DNA of 18,006 nt from Synergistales bacterium (GTDB taxonomy: Bacteria > Synergistota > Synergistia > Synergistales > 79-D21): the NCBI GenBank assembly GCA_015657435.1, contig JADLKH010000003.1, forward strand, positions 501,843 through 519,848. The letters run 5' to 3'. Numbering within the stretch: position 1 is the stretch's first letter; every line of letters begins with the position of its first letter. Shown in pieces: positions 14,648-18,006 of the stretch. Both the position numbers and the translations under genes were made by a program. The notes below the pieces were generated by a model. The model worked only from the letters and a program-made list of their open reading frames with translations. It was not told where the DNA came from and searched no databases.

Positions 14648-15804
14648 GGCGGATCCTGGTGGTGAACAAGGCCTACTGGCCTCACCTCGGCGGGGTGGAG
14701 ACCGTGGCGCGTCAACTGGCGGAAGGGGCGGCAGCGGCGGGGTTTGAAGTGGATGTGCTCTGTCTCGCGGACAGGGATTCCGAGGAAGAGACCAACGGCG
14801 TCAGGGTTCACCGAGTTCGAAGTGCGTTTAGGGTGGGGAGTGCGCCGTTGTCCTGTAAATTCCTGGAAAGATACGGCGAGTTGGCTCAAAAGGCCGGCTT
14901 GATTCATTTTCACGCACCCAACCCGATGGGAGAACTTGCCCTGTTGCTCAAGGGGCGAGGAAAAGCGGAAAAGGTTATTTGCACGTATCATTCAGACCCG
15001 CTCAGGCCCAGGTGGGCTGCCGGGGCTTACCAAAAACTGCTGAAAAGATTTCTCGGCCACTGTGATGACATCATCGCAACCTCACCCAACTATATCCAGA
15101 GTTCGCCGGTGCTAAAGCCCATTGAAAACCGCACTACCGTTATTCCCCTAGGGGTTGACGTGGAGCGGTTCTCCAACGTAGCTCCCGAGTTGATCGTCGG
15201 ATGCGAAAGGATGCTGGAAGGGTTGCCCAGGCCACGGGCCCTGTTTGTCGGACGGCTTGTCTATTACAAGGGCGTGGATGTCTTGCTCAAGGCTCTGGCT
15301 CAGGTGCCTGAAGTATCGGGCGTAATCGTGGGAGAGGGCCCGCTGAAAGGGGACTTGGAGGCATTGGCTGGAAGACTGAGGATCGCCCCCCGCATCCGGT
15401 TCCTGGAGCCTTTGCCGGACAACCTTTACCCCGCGATCTACCATTGCGCGGATCTTTTCGTCCTTCCATCAATCGAAAGGACCGAGGCTTTCGGCATCGT
15501 CGGCCTTGAAGCGATGGCTGCAGGGTTACCGCTGATCACCACGGAACTGGGAACGGGGACGTCATACTACAACAGGGATGGCACCACCGGAGTTGTCGTT
15601 GCGCCGGGACATCCGGCTGGAGTTGCAGAAGCTATTCAACACCTCCTTTCAGACGGATCTTCCAGGCCTTCAGTGATTTGCCCCGACGAGAAAAGCGATT
15701 TTAGATTTTCCCTCGAGAACCTTCAAAACGGCTATGAAGGGTTATATCAGCTAACCCGAGCTGCCGTCGATCTTCAGGAGAAGACCGATGAACCTGCTGC
15801 TTGA
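14644..15804 (+). CDS. GT4 family glycosyltransferase
   Basis: A 386-residue GT-B transferase. Visible: ILVVNKAYWPHLGGVETVARQLA (4-26), the acceptor loop typical of GT4; TVIPLGVDVERF (165-176); ALFVGRLVYYKGVDVLLKAL (199-218); GVIVGEGPLKGDLE (226-239); and the EX7E stretch ERTEAFGIVGLEAMAAGLP (278-296, E281 and E289) followed by GTGTSYYNRDGTTGVVV. The ELGTGTSYYNRDG segment is common in O-antigen mannosyl- and rhamnosyltransferases, which suits the nearby GDP-mannose dehydratase, but this is inference. Start GTG 14644 overlaps the upstream stop by 4 bases, a sign of coupled translation. Base composition begins to fall in this gene. Confidence 0.93.
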   Translation: MRRILVVNKAYWPHLGGVETVARQLAEGAAAAGFEVDVLCLADRDSEEETNGVRVHRVRSAFRVGSAPLSCKFLERYGELAQKAGLIHFHAPNPMGELALLLKGRGKAEKVICTYHSDPLRPRWAAGAYQKLLKRFLGHCDDIIATSPNYIQSSPVLKPIENRTTVIPLGVDVERFSNVAPELIVGCERMLEGLPRPRALFVGRLVYYKGVDVLLKALAQVPEVSGVIVGEGPLKGDLEALAGRLRIAPRIRFLEPLPDNLYPAIYHCADLFVLPSIERTEAFGIVGLEAMAAGLPLITTELGTGTSYYNRDGTTGVVVAPGHPAGVAEAIQHLLSDGSSRPSVICPDEKSDFRFSLENLQNGYEGLYQLTRAAVDLQEKTDEPAA

Positions 15805-16879
15805 CGCACGGGTACTTGACCATACTCATACGGGAATCGCCGTTTTCACAAGGGAATTACTACCCTATCTTAAGGACCATTTCTCCAGAATCGGGGTGCT
15901 CCACAAATCCGAGGAGGCTGTGTCTTATTACAAGGATCTAGGATATGAATGGGTGAGGTGCAATTACAACCTGAAGGACAACATGCTGGGATCCATCCTC
16001 GAAACGAGGGAAATCTTGAAAAGCGGATCCTGGGATGTTTTTTTCTCCCCGTTATTTTTCCCGAGGGTTTTGTCCAGAAGTGCCAAAACGAAGGTTATTG
16101 TCATGATTCATGACCTGATCTACCTCGATGAGGCCGACAACCCGCTCAGGTATTTCAAGCTTTGGCTTGCGACACTCGTAGGTGGGAAAACTGCTGATCG
16201 AATTTTGACAGTTTCAGAATTCAGCAAGTCGGTAATTGAAGAAAAATTTCCGTCTTTCAAAGGGAAGATCTCGGTTGTTTCTTGTCCACTCCCGCTGAGG
16301 AAGCTTGCCGGATTCGATAATTCCGTTCTGACAAGGCTTAACCTCGCCGAGCAAAGGTATTTTTTGTTTGTCTCCGCTTTGAGAAAATACAAGGGCTATG
16401 AGCAGACGATTCAGGCTTTTGGAGAGCTTGACGAGCCCAACCTGAAACTCGTGATTGTCGGAAAACCGGACCTGTGGCAGGACCGGAACCTGCCGCAAGA
16501 AATTCTTCGATTATCGAAGAGCGAAAGGGTCATTTTTACCGGCTATATTTCCGACATGGAGCTGAACTCGCTTTACAGGAATGCTCTTGCTCTGGTATTC
16601 CCGAGCCAGAAGGAAGGATTCGGGATTCCGGTCCTAGAAGCTCAGTATCACGGTTGCCCGGTTATTTGCACCGAAATCCCGCCCTTGAAGGAGGTCGCGG
16701 GTGAAGGATGTTTATTTTTAAAGGATAGCTTCCCTATGAATATTCAAAAGGCTATGGTCAAAATCGCCTCAGATAATGAGTATAAAATGGGCCTTATAGA
16801 AAAAGGCAGACGAAATATGGGCAGGTTTTATCCAGAAACGATATGCGAGAATATTGTTGAACATCTCTTTGTTAAGTAA
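15788..16879 (+). CDS. GT4 family glycosyltransferase
   Basis: A 363-residue GT-B transferase resembling the GT4 gene at 4132-5229 in layout. N-terminus MNLLLDARVLDHTHTGIAVFTRELL, then VIVMIHDLIYLDE (103-115), ADRILTVSEFSKS (136-148), FLFVSALRKYKGYEQTIQAF (192-211), LKLVIVGKPD (219-228), and the EX7E motif EGFGIPVLEAQYHGCPV (276-292, E276 and E284). The ATG has AGGAG ten bases upstream and overlaps the preceding gene by 17 bases. Its base composition is clearly lower in GC than most of the window (19 of 60 bases at 16201-16260), suggesting a different origin from the genes upstream. It is intact, and its likely role is adding one sugar to the lipid-linked chain. Confidence 0.92.
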   Translation: MNLLLDARVLDHTHTGIAVFTRELLPYLKDHFSRIGVLHKSEEAVSYYKDLGYEWVRCNYNLKDNMLGSILETREILKSGSWDVFFSPLFFPRVLSRSAKTKVIVMIHDLIYLDEADNPLRYFKLWLATLVGGKTADRILTVSEFSKSVIEEKFPSFKGKISVVSCPLPLRKLAGFDNSVLTRLNLAEQRYFLFVSALRKYKGYEQTIQAFGELDEPNLKLVIVGKPDLWQDRNLPQEILRLSKSERVIFTGYISDMELNSLYRNALALVFPSQKEGFGIPVLEAQYHGCPVICTEIPPLKEVAGEGCLFLKDSFPMNIQKAMVKIASDNEYKMGLIEKGRRNMGRFYPETICENIVEHLFVK

Positions 16880-16936
16880 GCAAAGATAAGCAACTGGAGA
16901 TTCTGAAATCCAGACTCATTGGTTTGGAGGCAAACA

Positions 16937-18006
16937 ATGAAGCCTATTGCGCTTGTCACAGGAATAACCGGCCAGGATGGAGCTTTTCTTGCGGAGATTC
17001 TGCTTGACAAAGGATACGAGGTCCACGGCGTCAAGCGCCGCAGCAGTCTCTTCAACACGGGACGCATAGATCATCTTTATCAGGACCCGCACGAAAGGGA
17101 TCAAAAATTCATTTTACATTACGGAGATTTGACGGACGCGACGAACCTCATCCGTATCGTTCAGGAAGTCCAGCCTGACGAAATCTACAATCTCGCTGCC
17201 CAAAGCCACGTGCAGGTTTCCTTTGAAACTCCCGAGTACACCGCGAATAGCGATGCCTTGGGAACTCTTAGATTGCTTGAAGCTATCCGAATCCTTGGAC
17301 TAGGAAACAAGACACGTTACTACCAGGCATCGACCAGCGAACTTTATGGACAGGCTTTGGAAATACCCCAAAAGGAAACGACCCCCTTTTGCCCACGTAG
17401 CCCTTACGCGGTCGCAAAACTTTATGGTTACTGGATTACCGTAAACTACCGGGAAGCTTACGGCATTCATGCTTCAAACGGCATCCTTTTCAACCATGAA
17501 TCCCCTCTGAGGGGAGAGACTTTTGTAACCAGAAAGATCAGTCGTGCAGCAGCCCGAATCTCACTGGGGCTTCAAAAAAAGTTATATTTGGGCAATCTGG
17601 ATGCACAGCGTGACTGGGGGCATGCGAGAGATTATGTCCTGGCCATGTGGCTTATGCTCCAGCAGGATAAGCCCGATGATTACGTTGTTGCCACGGGGGA
17701 AAGCCACAGTGTCCGGGATTTTGTTTCAAGAGCTTTCAGGTTTGCCGGGATCCGCCTGGCCTGGCAGGGAATCGGGCTTGAAGAAAAGGGAATTGACGAA
17801 GAAACCGGTGCAATTGTCGTAGAAGTCGACCCCCGCTATTTCCGACCTACGGAGGTGGATCGGTTGCTGGGCGACCCTTCAAAGGCGAAGGCAAAGCTGG
17901 GGTGGGAGTCGGCCATAAACTTCAACGACCTCGTGAAAGAGATGGTTGAAGCCGATATCAACCACTTCAAGAGAGAAGTCTATTGCTGCCAGGGGGGCTT
18001 CGGATC
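16937..18006 (+). CDS. gmd: GDP-mannose 4,6-dehydratase, 3' end outside the window
   Basis: An extended short-chain dehydrogenase that turns GDP-D-mannose into GDP-4-keto-6-deoxy-D-mannose, the precursor of GDP-fucose, GDP-rhamnose and GDP-perosamine. Visible: NADP-binding GITGQDG (9-15) in [26 protein letters not shown] with the conserved Arg pair, [14 protein letters not shown], catalytic STSELYG and [21 protein letters not shown] (substrate and tetramer region), [11 protein letters not shown] and [19 protein letters not shown]. All key residues are present. 356 codons are visible with no stop; family members are about 340-375 residues, so only a few codons should be missing. ATG 16937 has GGAGG (16926-16930) six bases upstream, 57 bases after the GT4 stop. 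I expect a GDP-keto-sugar reductase, epimerase or aminotransferase next. Confidence 0.95.
   Translation, partial: MKPIALVTGITGQDGAFLAEILLDKGYEVHGVKRRSSLFNTGRIDHLYQDPHERDQKFILHYGDLTDATNLIRIVQEVQPDEIYNLAAQSHVQVSFETPEYTANSDALGTLRLLEAIRILGLGNKTRYYQASTSELYGQALEIPQKETTPFCPRSPYAVAKLYGYWITVNYREAYGIHASNGILFNHESPLRGETFVTRKISRAAARISLGLQKKLYLGNLDAQRDWGHARDYVLAMWLMLQQDKPDDYVVATGESHSVRDFVSRAFRFAGIRLAWQGIGLEEKGIDEETGAIVVEVDPRYFRPTEVDRLLGDPSKAKAKLGWESAINFNDLVKEMVEADINHFKREVYCCQGGFG

Noticed and set aside
1..18006. CRISPR arrays, tRNA or rRNA genes, insertion sequences, attachment sites
   Set aside because: I saw no repeated spacer-like units, cloverleaf sequences, rRNA-like stretches, transposase motifs or flanking direct repeats.

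Overview
The window is 18 kb of mostly GC-rich, densely packed bacterial DNA. Overlapping stops and starts, Shine-Dalgarno sequences and sigma70-type promoters are visible. The four-subunit keto-acid:ferredoxin oxidoreductase points to an anaerobe. That operon, an AbgB-like M20 amidohydrolase and a glycan locus together would suit an amino-acid-fermenting anaerobe such as a member of Synergistota. This lineage guess is inference only; no rRNA or marker gene is present to test it.

Layout. (1) 1-1077 is the 3' part of tex. It is converged upon by an orphan 146-residue gene (1070-1510, minus) that has its own clear promoter. (2) An AT-rich divergent gap (1511-1861) precedes an M20 peptidase (1862-3043). 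The M20 gene overlaps a secreted GH18 glycosidase whose 5' end is frameshifted. (3) 4132-8360 is a glycosyltransferase block: one GT4 on the minus strand, then divergently a GT4, a GT8 and a GT2 that overlap or abut. (4) 8370-10018 (minus) is an asparagine-synthase-like amidoligase with a second apparent frameshift and no N-terminal catalytic Cys. (5) 10115-13148 (minus) is a porCDAB-type operon with a promoter at its head and a perfect 16-bp hairpin after it. (6) 13325-18006 is a second polysaccharide block on the plus strand: a polyprenyl-phosphate sugar-1-phosphate transferase, two GT4 glycosyltransferases, and a GDP-mannose 4,6-dehydratase that runs off the window.

How the genes work together (inference). 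The phosphoglycosyltransferase would load the first sugar on undecaprenyl phosphate. Six glycosyltransferases (four GT4, one GT8, one GT2) would extend the chain, with Gmd supplying GDP-4-keto-6-deoxymannose for a deoxyhexose. The amidoligase-like protein could amidate a sugar acid or another substrate. No flippase, polymerase or export gene lies in the window. The por operon is central metabolism and interrupts the glycan locus.

Two genes each lack one base at or near a run of five C/G. That pattern could mean real decay, but it is equally what homopolymer errors in the assembly would give. I did not find a clearly new system. The best candidates for something undescribed are the glutaminase-less asparagine-synthase homologue and the orphan gene at 1070-1510.
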